Below, piece after piece: positions 34,431 to 46,265 of a stretch of DNA of 64,000 nucleotides; the first letter of the stretch is position 1; each line of letters begins with the position of its first letter. Source of the stretch: Solanum dulcamara (Eukaryota > Streptophyta > Magnoliopsida > Solanales > Solanaceae). Made by a program: the position numbers and the translations under genes. The DNA is taken from assembly GCF_947179165.1 (NCBI RefSeq), contig NC_077240.1, positions 44,095,501-44,159,500 of the forward strand, in the 5' to 3' direction. Below the pieces are notes generated by a model. The model was given only the letters and a program-made list of their open reading frames with translations, was not told the origin of the DNA and made no database searches.

Positions 34431-35926
34431 GCAACAAAGGAGATATATATGATAGGGTGGAGCCTGATCTATCACTGCACACACATCCAGGGAGAAGATT
34501 GATAACATACCTGTAACCATATTTGGTGACGCCTCCTGGCCTTGTTTACTAGCCAAGGCATATATGCAATTTGAAGGGCCGCTAAAACTGGAAACTCCAC
34601 CACGACCTCTACCACGGCCTGCTGGTGTCTACATACCCTGCCCCATAGGGCGTATAGCCACAAAAGAAGAAGGACCGGCAACTGACCCGATAGACTGAAT
34701 TGCGCCTCCTAGACTGTCCCTGGATAGGCACTCCCTTATAACATGGCCCTGATGGCTACAAGTAAAACAAATGCCAGTGGCAAAATAACATTCCGCAAAA
34801 TAAAACTTACCACAATGAGAACACTGAGGCAAAGGTAGCCTCGATTAGTGCAAACCCCTGTTCATTTGTGAGCCTGAAACCCTAGAGCTCTGATTGGCTC
34901 ATAAATACATTGTGCTACAAAATCTCCTACCTGGGAACTATAGGGGTGTACTCTGGGTCGGCTGAGAAGGGTACCTGCTATACTGTCGAGGCTGCCCGCC
35001 TCAAAGCTCACCATTATCCCCAGCTGATCTAGTTCTCTTCTACTGGCCTCCATGATAATCTCTATCGGGCTGACGACCCCTATGCCAATCTTCTACCCCT
35101 TGTGTGTATGCCAGTACCTGGGCAATGTCCATGCCTGGCTAAGAAGCCATGGTCACACAGCTATTAATTAAGTAATGGTCTAACCTTATCACATAGCGAT
35201 GCACCCTATCAGCTATATCATCTACTATAGTAGGCGCATCCTTGCCAATGAGTCGAATTCCACGCTATAATCTCTAATGCTCCTACTATTCTGCCTTAAC
35301 GGTAAGAATTTATCAATTCTGGCGTATCTCATTTCCAAAGGTAGGAAATGTCCAAGAAAGGCTTCTACAAATTCATTCCATTCTGCTAGAGGAGCACCCT
35401 CGCTCCTCAATAATTCCCAAGATTTATACCAGTTAATGTTTATGTCCCACAGCCGATATGAAGATAATTCAACAAATTCAGTCTCTAAGGCCCTAATTAT
35501 TCATAATGTATGTTGCATCTATTGAGTGAACTCTTGTGGATCTTTCGCATATCTCGACCCATGAAACTCTGGAGGGTTACAAGCTAGAAAGTCACGAACC
35601 CTTTGACTGTCTTATCTATTTGCATCACCCAGCCTATGTCTCCGAGCCTACCCTACCATTAGTCCGGTCAGCAACTGTATCGCATCTCTCATTGCCCTAG
35701 CCTCTGCCCCTAGCTGTGGGGCTGGAAGCTCAGGTACTGGAGTCTTAGGATCTACAGCTGCTGGTTCTCTAAGCTCCTCTGAAGGTGGCTGTGTAGTAGA
35801 GCTCACCAACTAGAGCACACTCCCTGGCAGGGACTGGCCATGGGTCTTAGTAATTCTCAGGGTCTGACTGGTTTTCCCTACTGCTGACTTGCCTTTCCGA
35901 GCAGTGGTCTCTTTTCTTGGAGGCAT
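34431..35926 (-). pseudogene. gag and start of protease of element 2
   Basis: On the minus strand an ATG at 35926 opens MPPRKETTARKGKSAVGKTS, a typical basic gag start. The capsid-like core lies in the ORF at 35225-35410 (WNEFVEAFLGHFLPLEMRYA then IDKFLPLRQ and DYSVEFDSLARM). The nucleocapsid has an intact zinc knuckle, CFTCSHQGHVIREC (CX2CX4HX4C), near 34770. A NCIYALASKQ/ASPNMVTGM stretch at 34500-34560 leads into protease, where the active-site region (family DPGSTLSY) is degraded. Stops and frameshifts interrupt it. Homology ends at about 34430, where the spacer begins. Confidence 0.85.
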
Positions 35927-36113
35927 TGCTTAAACATAATAATCCATTAGGGAGAAATTGTCTTAATAATACAGCTCTATCGCACGACCTTAAATATGAA
36001 AGAAAGATAACATCCTAAATATCCTGTAGCCTCTTATTTATAGATATGGTGTATAACACACCGATAAATAAGACTCTATTAGACACGGTCTGTAGACATT
36101 CTAAAGAAAAATT
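35927..36113 (-). other. leader of element 2
   Basis: About 190 bp between PBS and gag. It is closely similar to 50620-50758 of element 3 (shared TAGTAGAGTCT, ACACGGTCTG and CCTGTAG phrases). No open frame is supported. Confidence 0.65.
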
Positions 36114-36125
36114 GCTCTGATACCA
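36114..36125 (-). other. primer-binding site, initiator tRNA-Met
   Basis: The minus strand reads TGGTATCAGAGC exactly, four bases from the LTR end. Confidence 0.92.
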
Positions 36126-36129
36126 CTTC

Positions 36130-39100
36130 TGTCATAACCCAACCCCGTAGGATACGAATGGGGTCCAACCTAGACCCCTATATTAGCTATAGTCAAGTTG
36201 AACTACGTATGATGTGATACTATACCCCAAAAACCCTAATGGGTTAAAGCTTTTTCATGTACATGTAGCCTCTTTTATTCGTATCATATCATGAAAGGGC
36301 ACGCTAGACGACAAGGCTGCCATGACAAAGGGAACATCCCAAAACATAAGTGCACTACTGTACACACATACATATACAACCCACATACATGTCCACAGAC
36401 CTCTAAGAGTAAGAACCATAACATAAGGTGGGACAGGGCCCCAGTCATACCCGTGAAAAAATAAATATATACATCAAGGGTTGATACCAAAATCTAGGCT
36501 CCAGCACAATGGAGCGTCTCTGAACTGCTGAGTGGGACTCCTAAGCTGGTGGATCCCTAAAGTGTACGTCTATACCTGCGGACATGAAACACAGCCCCTC
36601 GAAGAAAAGGGGGTCAGTATGATATATGTACTGAGTATGTAAGGCATAAAACATCATAAGGAGATTACAACTAAAATAGGGATGTAAGAGACAAGTATGA
36701 CAATTAACAAATCACTGTACCTGCATCTTAAGAGTATAGTCATATGCATCATGGTCACATACCGTATTCGGCCCTCTAGTGGGGTTCGACGCTACAAAGG
36801 TATCACTATATTTTCACATGCATGTCTAGAGACTGTATCCGACCCTTTAGTGAGAGACTTGGTGAAGGGAGTAGTGTACATTCATATCATACCGTTACCA
36901 TCTCATACGATCATGTCTTATCATCATATATATATCATATTGTACCCGGCCTATTATGGGACTCGGTATTATAATCATATCATCATATACCGTAACCCGC
37001 CCATTATAGGACTCAGTGTCATAATCATATCATTATATACCATACCCAGCCTATTATGGGACTCAGTGTCATAATTATATCATCATATACCATACCCGGC
37101 CTTTTATGGGACTTGGTGTCATAGTCTTTTCATCATATACTATACCCAGCCCATTATGGGACTCGGTGTCATAACCATATCATCATATATAAGTAGGTCA
37201 TCATCTAAAACTCAATAAGGTAATCATACAGAACTATCATTCATGGATTGGAATAATAATCATCTGAGGTGCCCTTTAAGTGCTATTAGGGCTACATTAA
37301 ATGAAGTCTCAAGAGTTATAAACATATTTGATGATAACACCAACCGGCTTAAGAAATCAGAGACATCTGTCATCACAGAGTCCTTAGGAGTAGGAGCTTT
37401 ATATCCCATTACTTATCAACATATAGATGAGTCAAGGAAGGTAGCTCAACTACGATGAGAGTTTTCCCATCAATGTGTGAATAGGAGACATATAGCATAT
37501 TCAGAGCTTAAGGATAGAATTACTCTAGAGCTCATATCATATATTATCTATCTTTAAGACATGTGAAAAGAAAGAAGGGATAGGCTTTACATATTTATCA
37601 CTTCCCATCCTATAGGAGTTTGAGAGACAACAACTCAACTATTATAGGAGTTCTAGTATCCAGAAGTGGATAAGAATCAGGAGGTATGCTCGGGGCTTTA
37701 TGCGCGGGATTATCCCCAACTTGCATATGCAGATATACACATTACACTTCTATCAAAGACATGCCAAGGAAAGGGAGATAACTCTACCTACCCTCTATTT
37801 TTCATCATCTAGGAGATAGGGAGAGGCGCTAACTCAATTAGCATAGGAGCTCTCACTTCAAGAAGTAGGTAGGAGTCATGAACCATATTCAGAACTTTAT
37901 GAGTAGATTTGTCCCCACATTTCATATACACATCATACTTATGTCAGAGACATGCTAAGAGAAAAGAAGGATAGCCTCACATACTCATCACTTCCTAACG
38001 TATGGAAGGCTTGAGAAGCCCTAGTTCAATTACTGTAAGAGTGCTTTCATCAAGAAGTAAATAAGGACCGTGATTTATGCTTGGAATTTATGAGTAGATT
38101 TACCCTCAAACTCATATCATTTCTTACTTAACTTAAAGACATGCCAAAAGAAAGGAAGAGATAAGCTTTACATACCTCTTCTGGATCACCATAACCAAGC
38201 TTGCCTCGTTACTCCTATAACCTATTTAACATAAAAGTAATACGAATATCAACAAATCTTGACTTTCCAGCATTCTAAGTTACATTCGAGCATGCATAGA
38301 ATCACTTCCATGCTTGTCTTTCTCGACTAGCCCCTTTAATTAGTTAAGGAGTTAATGGAAATCGGTCAGCACTTCCCCTATAATTTTCCCTATCCGAACT
38401 TCCAATTACATCCTGAATTACTAAATCCAACCAACAACAACAATCAGCAGCCTATATATAAGTAAACCACTTCACATTACACAATACAAACTCCAAACAA
38501 TTCGCTTAAAACTACGATACCAAAATAGGGTTTTTAATCTCTATTTCTTAAAACCTTTAATCACACGAAATGGAGAGTCGTATGGATGAAACCAGAATTA
38601 CCTACACCCTTTTTAGAAAAATTTCCATCCCTGCAACACACAACGCAACACCTCAAATCCACAGCACTGCAATCACAACATACTACTCGACTTTGATTTA
38701 AATGAAATGACTTCAATTTAGTTTGTTTCTAACGACAAGCATGCTTATGCAATTTTCGTACTTCCATCTTCATTTAAGACATGTAATACACTCCATAACA
38801 ACATGATTAACTCCACTTTGAAAGGGAATACCTTACCTTATCCAAAACTTGCCAAAATTTACCTCGGAAGTCCTCTTAATGTGGCTAAAACTTTGTGGTT
38901 GTTTGTTATCCTTTTGGTTCTTCTCCAAACCATAAATTTACATTACTATAACCTTCATTTCATCATTGTATACCCTAGATAATTAATTCACATAACAAAA
39001 TCAGAGAACTTACCTATTTCTCCCTATTAGCCGAAGCTACTCTCTAGCTTATGTTTCTTTTCTTTTTGGTCTTGGATATTTGGATGAAGAATGAGGTTAA

Positions 39101-39676
39101 GATTCATAAAACATACATATGTAGGCTGCCTTACGAGGTGACATATGTTAGCCCCTAAGGGTTACATGTGTCCAGCCCTCATTGGGCCAACACACCCATG
39201 ACTCCAATCAGGGGTTGCCATATGGCAAGTGGGGTCCACCCTAAGCAGGTGGGTCACCTACCTGACCCCAAGTAGTGCATCACCTGCTGCCACATGTCAA
39301 CTTCCCTTGCTTCTACATGGAAGCTCCTCTTGCTCCCATGTGTCACTCTTTTCTCCTTCTCGTGGGTTCGTAATCTCGTCTTACTTTAAGAGCCTATATA
39401 ATCCTTGCTACATAAGCTCGACATGTACTCAAATATCTTAGGTATGTAAGACATCCAAGTTGGTAGACTACACAAGTAAGTCGAGTCCTACGACTCATTA
39501 CTTGGTCTCCAACTCATTCCAGATTCTTATAACCCTATTTCCAATCTTTCCTTCTATGGGGTAGCTCATTCTCCTTTCCTTAGATTTGTTTGATAGCATT
39601 ATAGATTATCCAGCTCATATGGTAACTTCTAAGAAGCTTAAGGGGCATTCCGAGCACAAGAGTGCAGGGTATAACA
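36130..39676 (-). repeat. 5' LTR of element 2, about 3547 bp
   Basis: The plus strand runs TGTCATAACCC to GGGTATAACA. It is colinear with the 3' LTR at 23768-27310 over its whole length, including the 50-bp array and the region upstream of the splice-donor-like motif (rc ACTTACC near 39009). Scattered substitutions between the two indicate that the insertion is not recent. The 125-codon open frame at 36697-37074 crosses the 50-bp array and is not a gene. Confidence 0.9.
36945..37190 (-). repeat. 50-bp minisatellite, five units (partner copy)
   Basis: ACTCGG-like blocks at 36961, 37011, 37061, 37111 and 37161 are exactly 50 bp apart, as in the other LTR of the same element. Confidence 0.95.
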
Positions 39677-39681
39677 ATATC
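39677..39681. repeat. target-site duplication ATATC of element 2 (right)
   Basis: Matches GTATC at 20583-20587 at 4 of 5 bases. Sequence on both outer sides belongs to one gag/protease remnant. Confidence 0.65.
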
Positions 39682-39960
39682 TCTTATGCAAGATCTATAT
39701 TCATAGACTTCTTCTTTGTGACCAAGTCCTTCATGAACTTAGCATACCCAGACATTTGATCCAAAGTGTCAATAAGAGGTGTGTTCACTGAAATCTCCTT
39801 CAACATACATATAAACTTTACAAATTACCTTCTTCTCCTTTTATTCTTCAATCATTGAGGGAACAGAGAAGGTGGCCTTAGAATTGGGAAAGAGGTCTGG
39901 GCGCCTCTTTCCTTGCTTCCTCATCTACTTTTGTCTTTCAGTACAAGACAACTTGCATGT
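39682..39960 (-). pseudogene. gypsy gag/protease remnant (part 2)
   Basis: On the minus strand I read SLIDTLDQMSGYAKFMKDLV then TKKKSMN. This closely follows the Athila/Tat-type gypsy phrase PLIDALEQMPGYAKFMKDLVTKKR that precedes the protease. The protease side continues at 20583-20473 across element 2. Upstream, the sequence (PNSKATFSVPSMIEE) decays into stops near 39850. This element type differs from the chromoviruses around it. Confidence 0.75.
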
Positions 39961-40194
39961 ATTAGTTATGTAATAATTAATTATTCATGTATTAGTTATA
40001 CATATATCAGTTATTCTACATTCTATCTTACATAAAATAAACCATATATCTTATTAATTTTATGCACGAATAATTTATTTTTTATCTACCTATCAAATAT
40101 TGTATAAGTTAAAACGAAAATAAATTCATGGATAACTTGTTTCTTTCTTATCTAACAACAACTCCTTAGAGTTTGAATAAATTACTGTCTATGG
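39961..40194. other. AT-rich stretch, nothing recognised
   Basis: AT-rich sequence with repeated TTATGTAATAATTAATTATT-like runs. I see no coding region, terminal repeat or RNA gene. Confidence 0.5.
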
Positions 40195-42165
40195 TCAAAA
40201 ATTGTGGTGAGATTGGTTGAAATATGTCACGCCCCGAGTTTACACCCTAGATGTGGTCGGCACTCAAAAACTATTATTGGTTCCCAATTGAACCCTTGGC
40301 CTGGTTAACTACTCAGCAAAAGACTCAAGTCATTGTAAAGTTAACTCAAATATGCATATATAAATAGTTTAAGTAATTCTTCTCAAATAGTCAAGTATAT
40401 AAATAAATTAATGGTTTAAAATATGAACTAACTCTTCTCAAATACTCAAGTATATAAATAAATAAATAGTTTAAAATATGAATTCTGAAATAGAAACTAA
40501 TTCCACTATATCTATATCTAGTCTATAAAGCCTCTAAAATGATTTTGAATAGGTACGGAGACAGGTTCATGGCTACCTCAAATGACTAATAAATAAAGAC
40601 TGAAGTGAGTACTTGCCTAAAACAACTTATGATCCTATCCTACGGTGACTGTGTAGTTTATGGAGTTTGATTTGTTCTAAGCTCTTATCCAAATCAGTGT
40701 TCAATGCTAGTCCCAAAATATATTATTATGCTTATAAACTCAAGTGAGTATGAGTACTCAAAATTTTATCTCATTAGTTTCATTGAACTTTATTCAATTT
40801 AACTCAACTCATAACTTCTCTTTAAAATAGTTTTACTCTTCTTCTTAGTGAATGCATAAAATATAGCTTTAAATTCTTAACTCGATCTCAAGATAAATAA
40901 TTACATGTCTTATTACTCAAACTCATTTAGACTTAATAATGATGATGCTCAAAATTAGTGAATGAAAGATTCCTCAAACTCAGACTTGGGCTCAAACTCT
41001 TTCTCAATTAAAATATGAAATATATCATTTTTATCTCAAATTAATGCATAAAATATAAGCACAGTGGACATACTCAACTAGAGTTCATGTGAATGTATCC
41101 ATGAATGATAATTCAAGAATTCAAATCATGAAAATCATCACAATAGGAACAAATACATAGAAAACTCAATATAAATAACTCAAAACTTAAGTTAACGGAT
41201 TGAAACTCAAACTTAAACTCATACTGATTGAACAAAGATGTACGGAACGAGGATGAACTCAGTCCATCATTGTGATCAGCCTTACATACCTGGAATGATG
41301 ATTATCTAAGAAAAACTCAAAGAACTTGGTTGAAACTCTAGAGCCCTAGTTTTTTCCTTCTCTCTAATTATTGCTCTCAAAATATTCTAAGTATTAATGA
41401 GAGAAAAACATCATTAGGAACTGATAAGGGACTTATTTTAGTCCCAAAATGTCAAGGTTTTGATTTGGAAAAGGTGGAAAACGACAAAACTACCTCTAAC
41501 TTAAAACTGACTTGGCCACTATGGGTCGTTCTACAGTCTGTAGAACTTTGTATGGGCCATAGAAGACAAAATGTTGAAGCTAGGGTCCAAAAAAATAAAC
41601 ATTCTAGAATTGGGCAACTTAGGTCTACGGAACCCTTCCTACATTTTGTAGACCCTTTGATGGCTCGTGGAGTCTCTTTGTAGAACTCGACTGGTGAATT
41701 AAGGCTTGGGTGTACAGACCATTCTACAATTCATAGAACTTGATACAGATCGTAGGACTGTTCATAGGATCGTGATGCACATTTCAGTAGCTACTGGAAT
41801 GTTATACTTTGGTTTACGGTTGACCCTACGGATTGTAGGGTCTTTGATGGGTCGTGAGTCGAGTGCATAGGGATAATCTTGACTTGTACAATTTTTGAAA
41901 TGTTGGGGGAGTTCTACGAACCCCTCCTATGACTCATAGAACCTTTACGGGTCATAGGGTCTCTCGTATCTCACTGGCAGTGTACTTGCACTCATTCTTG
42001 TCATGGATTTTCGAGTTTGATATAAGTTAAATAGAACAAGGTGTTACAAAATCATTCATTCTTAATTAAAGGTCTCGAATTTAAATTCTAAGAATAAAAT
42101 AAATTCTTATATGGAGCAATTTTTCTGTTATTAGGTGTTATGAGATGCAAATTCAAAATGGTTAG
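40195..42165 (+). mobile_element. tRNA-like SINE remnant split by a solo LTR
   Basis: The left part (40195-40224) has box A-like GTGGTGAGATTGGTTGAAAT. The right part (42049-42165) has ATTCATTCTTAATTAAAGGT and box B-like CTCGAATTTAAATTC, then ATGGAGCAATTTTTCTGTTA and GGTGTTATGAGATGC. This order matches the common Solanaceae tRNA-derived SINE layout (CTTCTTAATCAGAGGTCTCG, then GGTTCGAG-type box B, then GGGGCGCTATGAG-like). The SINE sequence is continuous when the LTR is removed. Confidence 0.5.
40225..42048 (-). mobile_element. solo LTR, minus strand, 1824 bp
   Basis: The plus strand runs TGTCACGCCCC to AAGGTGTTACA, giving TGTAACACCTT...GGGGCGTGACA on the minus strand. Flanks AAATA (40220-40224) and AAATC (42049-42053) match at 4 of 5. 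No internal region is present. It resembles the LTR ending at 16968. TACG/CGTAG motifs are frequent at 41520-41970. Confidence 0.82.
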
Positions 42166-42829
42166 AGCCTCAAAGTGAGTACTGAACACTAGATAAAATC
42201 AAAAACAAAATTGGATTAAGGAAAAAAATTACTGCTGAAAAATGGGTCAAAATAAAAAACCAAAATCAACGGATAGAGTCGTTTCTTCAAGGAAAACTGA
42301 TGTCAAACCAATGTACTCAACAACGTTGGATTTTGGTGCCTCGATTTCATAGAACTGATGGAAAAGGTTGATTAAAATCAAGGGATATTTGACTGTTGCG
42401 TCAAATTTAACTTGGTCAATTTGTTTAGAAATGTTAAAAAGTAGCTACTTAATATCGAACCCAGATATTTTTATTACTTTGGACAATTATAGCAATCGAC
42501 TACAAATGCTTTTGATAAATTTTTATCATTTTTATTTATACTCTTCAATTTCAATCGTGCCCTTCAAAAGCCGATGGACTCCCTTGATTTTGTAAAATGT
42601 AATAAAAACTGAGGAACTGGGTCATTTTTCTTTTTAAAAAAATAGAAAAACCTTCTTAGAATTTTTGCATGAAAGAAAAAGGACTGATGTTCGTTGATTT
42701 GTTAAAGTTTGTTTGTTTTCTATTAAAATATGTATAAAAATAAAAATCGACGAGCTAGGTTGATTTTTTCATGATTTTTTGGACAGACCCTCTCCATCAT
42801 TTTTTGCATTATTTTTTAGTAGTGTATAT
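42166..42829. other. unrecognised intergenic stretch
   Basis: AT-rich sequence without LTR termini or family motifs. A 75-codon open frame at 42368-42595 shows no recognisable domain. I see nothing functional. Confidence 0.4.
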
Positions 42830-43172
42830 CCCTCAACTTTGGGATACAATGCGAACATACCCCTCGTTAAAAAAATAGAGCATATATACCCTCATCATCT
42901 AACAAACTGTACATATATATCCTAATCGTTAAACAAATATGCATTTTATCCTTTTCATTAAAAACTGAATTTAAAAAAAATCAAAAAAATGATTTTTAAG
43001 AAATTCCACCTAACTTAATAAATTAACACGCCCAATTTTTTTAATTTCTCCAATTTTGATCCAATTTCAAATACATTAATCCCTCTTTATTCAGATCCGA
43101 TCCAAATCCACTTTATGATTAAGTAGAAGAGGGATTTTCTTTTCACTGGGATCAGTTCTAGAGGGATTAAAG
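42830..43172 (+). mobile_element. fold-back element, left arm (partner 51972-52200)
   Basis: The arm contains TACCCTCATCATCTAACAAA and a later TTTTCATTAAAAACTGAATT stretch. The right arm, read in reverse complement, gives GCCCTTCATCGTCTGACAAA and TTTTCATTAATATATTTATA in the same order. The arms are therefore inverted copies. The loop was hit by element 3. Similar AT-rich elements rich in CCCTC/TACCCC motifs are common in plant DNA, but I cannot name the family. Confidence 0.55.
43168..43172. repeat. target-site duplication TAAAG (left)
   Basis: Identical to 51972-51976. Confidence 0.92.
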
Positions 43173-46100
43173 TGTCACAAACCAATCCCATAGGCCGCGA
43201 TTGGGGTCCGACCTAGACCCCCCCATACACATATCTATCAGCTGTGGTCACATTGAAATGCAAATAAGGCAATATCATGTAACAAAGCCCCACTGGGCGA
43301 CAATATTTTCATAAACCTGTAGCCCTTTTTCGTTTGTGTCACAACATGAAAGGGCACGCAAACTGATAAGGCTGCCATAACATAATAACATATATCATAT
43401 ATCATGTAGACCCAGCCGAATCAAACTGATATACATAACCCACATATACATGTCTGTAGACCTCTAAAAATAATAATGACAATATATGGCGGGACAGGCC
43501 CCCCGCCGTATCCCTGAATAAATAAAATGATGATATACATCAGTGGCTAGTGTCAAATCTAGTCTCCAATACAATGGAGCCTCTTCCAGCTGAGCTAAGC
43601 AGAATCATAAGCTGGTGGACTCCCAAAACCTATACCTGTACCTGCGGGCATGAAACGCAGCCCCCCGAAAAAAGGGGGTCAGTACGACATATGTACTGAG
43701 TATGTAAAACATAACATAATACAACTGGAAGCATATCTGAAGTAGAGAAACAGGGGATAAACTATCAAAATTGGAAACCTGTACCTGTACTCTGTGAGTC
43801 ATAAAAGCATGCATGCTCAAATTATACAATATAGCCGGCCCTTTCAGGGATCTGGTGAATCATATCTGTAGTATCAGTATCAGGCCCCGCGCCATCATCA
43901 CCTTATTACAACACATCATCATCATATATATATACATACGTACCCGACCCTCTAGTGAAGGGCTCGGTGGACAATGCAGTGAGTTGTGCATGATAACGGA
44001 CCCAGCCTGGGACTTGGTGAAAGAAGTATTACAGTATACACGAGTAGAGTAGTGAGAAACAAAAAACAGTTTAAATCATTATCTAAGACTCAATGAAGTC
44101 ATCAAGTGAACCATCACCTGGGGAGCAGGGCAAAAGGTATCTGACGTATACTCTCTAACTGTCACTAAGGACTATGTAAAAAGGAGTTTTTAGAAATCTT
44201 AGACGTATGCCAATGTGAAATATCTTATAGCAGTCTGAGCATTGATTATATCAGAGCCTTTCTTTTTTTACAAACAAGAGTTTAGTCGAATCAATTGTTA
44301 TACAGTCATATAGAAGACTCGAAGATAGCAGCTTACTACTTTAAGGTTTAACATTCAAAAGTAAGTGAGGGTCCTGAAGTCATATTCAGAACCTGGGAAT
44401 GAAATTACCCTCAAAGCTCATATCATATCCTGCTTACATCTAAGACATGCCAAAAGAGAAAAGATAGGCTTTACATACCTATACCAAAAACATACCAAGA
44501 GAAGCTTCACATACCTTGTCTGAATTATTCCTTATCCTGTTGGCCTCGCCGTCCTTTTAACCTATTCAACATGAAATTAATATGAATATCAACTACTCTT
44601 AGCTTTCCAGCATCTTAGGTTACACCTTAGTATTAATGGAATCTATTTCCTTAGTCGTTTCCTCGACTAGTTCTTTAGTTTGTTAAGGCGTTAACGAAAA
44701 TTGGGCAGCATCTCCCCTATAATGTTCCCTATCCAAATTTCCAATTAGGTCCCTAAGAATTACAGCCAACCAACAACAACAATCTGCAGCATATGTTTAA
44801 GTAATCCACACCAACAATATACAACATAAACTCCAAACGACTTATTCAAAAATACGATATCACAACAGGGCATCTAGCCTTTATTTTGTAACGCCTTTCA
44901 TTATATGCAACGAGGGGTCGTGTGTCTGCAACCAAAAGCATCCACATACCTTTTAGAATGCATTTAGGCCATGCAACAATACATTACACCCCTGTAGCAA
45001 CAACTCACTCAAAACTATCAAAACGTGAACTCTGGACAACTTACTGTTTTACCTTGTCACTTTGTTTCGAAGGGGTAATGGAGGGAAACAGGATTTACGT
45101 CCTTCATGAAAGTTATAGGCATGTATCTTAGGGTCGCATAAAACTTAAAATCACACCTAAATAAATTTTGTACAAAAGGATATGCCCAAAACACCAACAA
45201 CAATTCGTGTAAGATTTCCAAACCCAAAATCTGGGCAGTACCTCCTCTACACTTCATCACCCCTTTTCGAGAAACTAAAAGAAAACCTGGATTTGAAAGT
45301 CTAATGAAAGTTATAGACCTATGAAATAACTTTCCAAAACATATTGAATAACCCAAAACGAAGCTATACACAAGAAATTATACCAATATTACTAACAACT
45401 GTCCCCTCTAAAAATGGGTTTGTTAACTAGTTTTTACCATTTTTTCTCTTTGTTCTTTCAATTTTCTCTCAAGTTCCAAGCTGAAGAATTAATTCCGTAG
45501 ACATCGTAAGACACATATATATATCTCCATATGGTTGAGGAATACCATAGATAATTAATTCAGGGAGAAAAATTGAAGAACTTACCTTTAATTTCTCAAA
45601 ATTGTGGCTGCCTTATTCCTTGTGTTCTTCACATTTTTTTCTCTCTATTTTGGCTGGAGATTTTGATGAAAAATGTGACTAAGAGTCACTTAACACACAT
45701 ATATACCCCTCTTTAGAAGGTTCCACATGGCATCCCCCCTAGGGTGACACGTGGCAGCCTCCTAGGGTGCCACCTATATCCCTGTGGCCAATCACATGCT
45801 GCCATGTGGCAGCAGGGTCCACCCCAAGTAGGTGAGTCACCTGCTTGCTTGTCACCTACTTGCTTGAGGTGCTTGCTTGTCACCTGCTTGCCTCACTTTC
45901 GTAAGTTTGGAAACTAGTTTTTGCTCCCTCTCGTAGGTTTATAATCTCGTCTTATTTTAAGAGCCTATGTAATCCGTGCTACGCAAGCCTGGTACGTACT
46001 CCAATAGCCTAAGTATGTAAAACTTCCAAATTAGTAGCTTACGTAGGTAAATCGAGTCCTACGACTCATTACTTGGCCTCCAATTCCTTCCGGATTCTTA

Positions 46101-46248
46101 TGACTCCATTTCCAACCTTCTCTACTATGGGGTATCACATTCTCCCTTCCTTAGAGTCGTTTGATAGTGTCGTAGCACATCCGGCTCACATGATAATGTC
46201 TAAGGAACTTATGAGACATTCCGAGTTTTAAAAGCGTGGGGTGTAACA
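43173..46248 (-). repeat. 3' LTR of element 3, 3076 bp
   Basis: The plus strand runs TGTCACAAACC to GGGGTGTAACA. It holds decayed G-box sequence near 45730-45800, a TATA-like zone near 45695 (rc), and the donor-like AAAG|GTAAGT (rc at 45581-45590). The 104-codon frame at 45057-45371 has no motif. Confidence 0.92.
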
Positions 46249-46265
46249 TCCTTCCCCCTTTAGAA
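46249..46265 (-). other. polypurine tract of element 3
   Basis: The minus strand reads CTAAAGGGGGAAGGA directly before TGTTACACCCC. Confidence 0.9.

Larger units (their letters stand above)
23768..39676 (-). mobile_element. element 2: minus-strand gypsy element, LTRs 3.5 kb, nested insertion inside
   Basis: Two LTRs of nearly equal length (23768-27310 and 36130-39676) flank an internal region with PBS, leader, gag start and integrase. Flanking bases GTATC (20583-20587) and ATATC (39677-39681) match at 4 of 5 positions once the solo LTR between is removed. Internal sequence is 27311-28490 plus 33707-36129, only about 3.6 kb, and contains no RT or RNase H. It was interrupted by the insertion at 28491-33701. 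It is a non-autonomous derivative of a chromovirus-type element. Confidence 0.85.

Noticed and set aside
36697..37074. 125-codon plus-strand open frame
   Set aside because: It translates the 50-bp LTR minisatellite, has no family motif, and lies within a complete LTR whose partner copy does not keep the frame.
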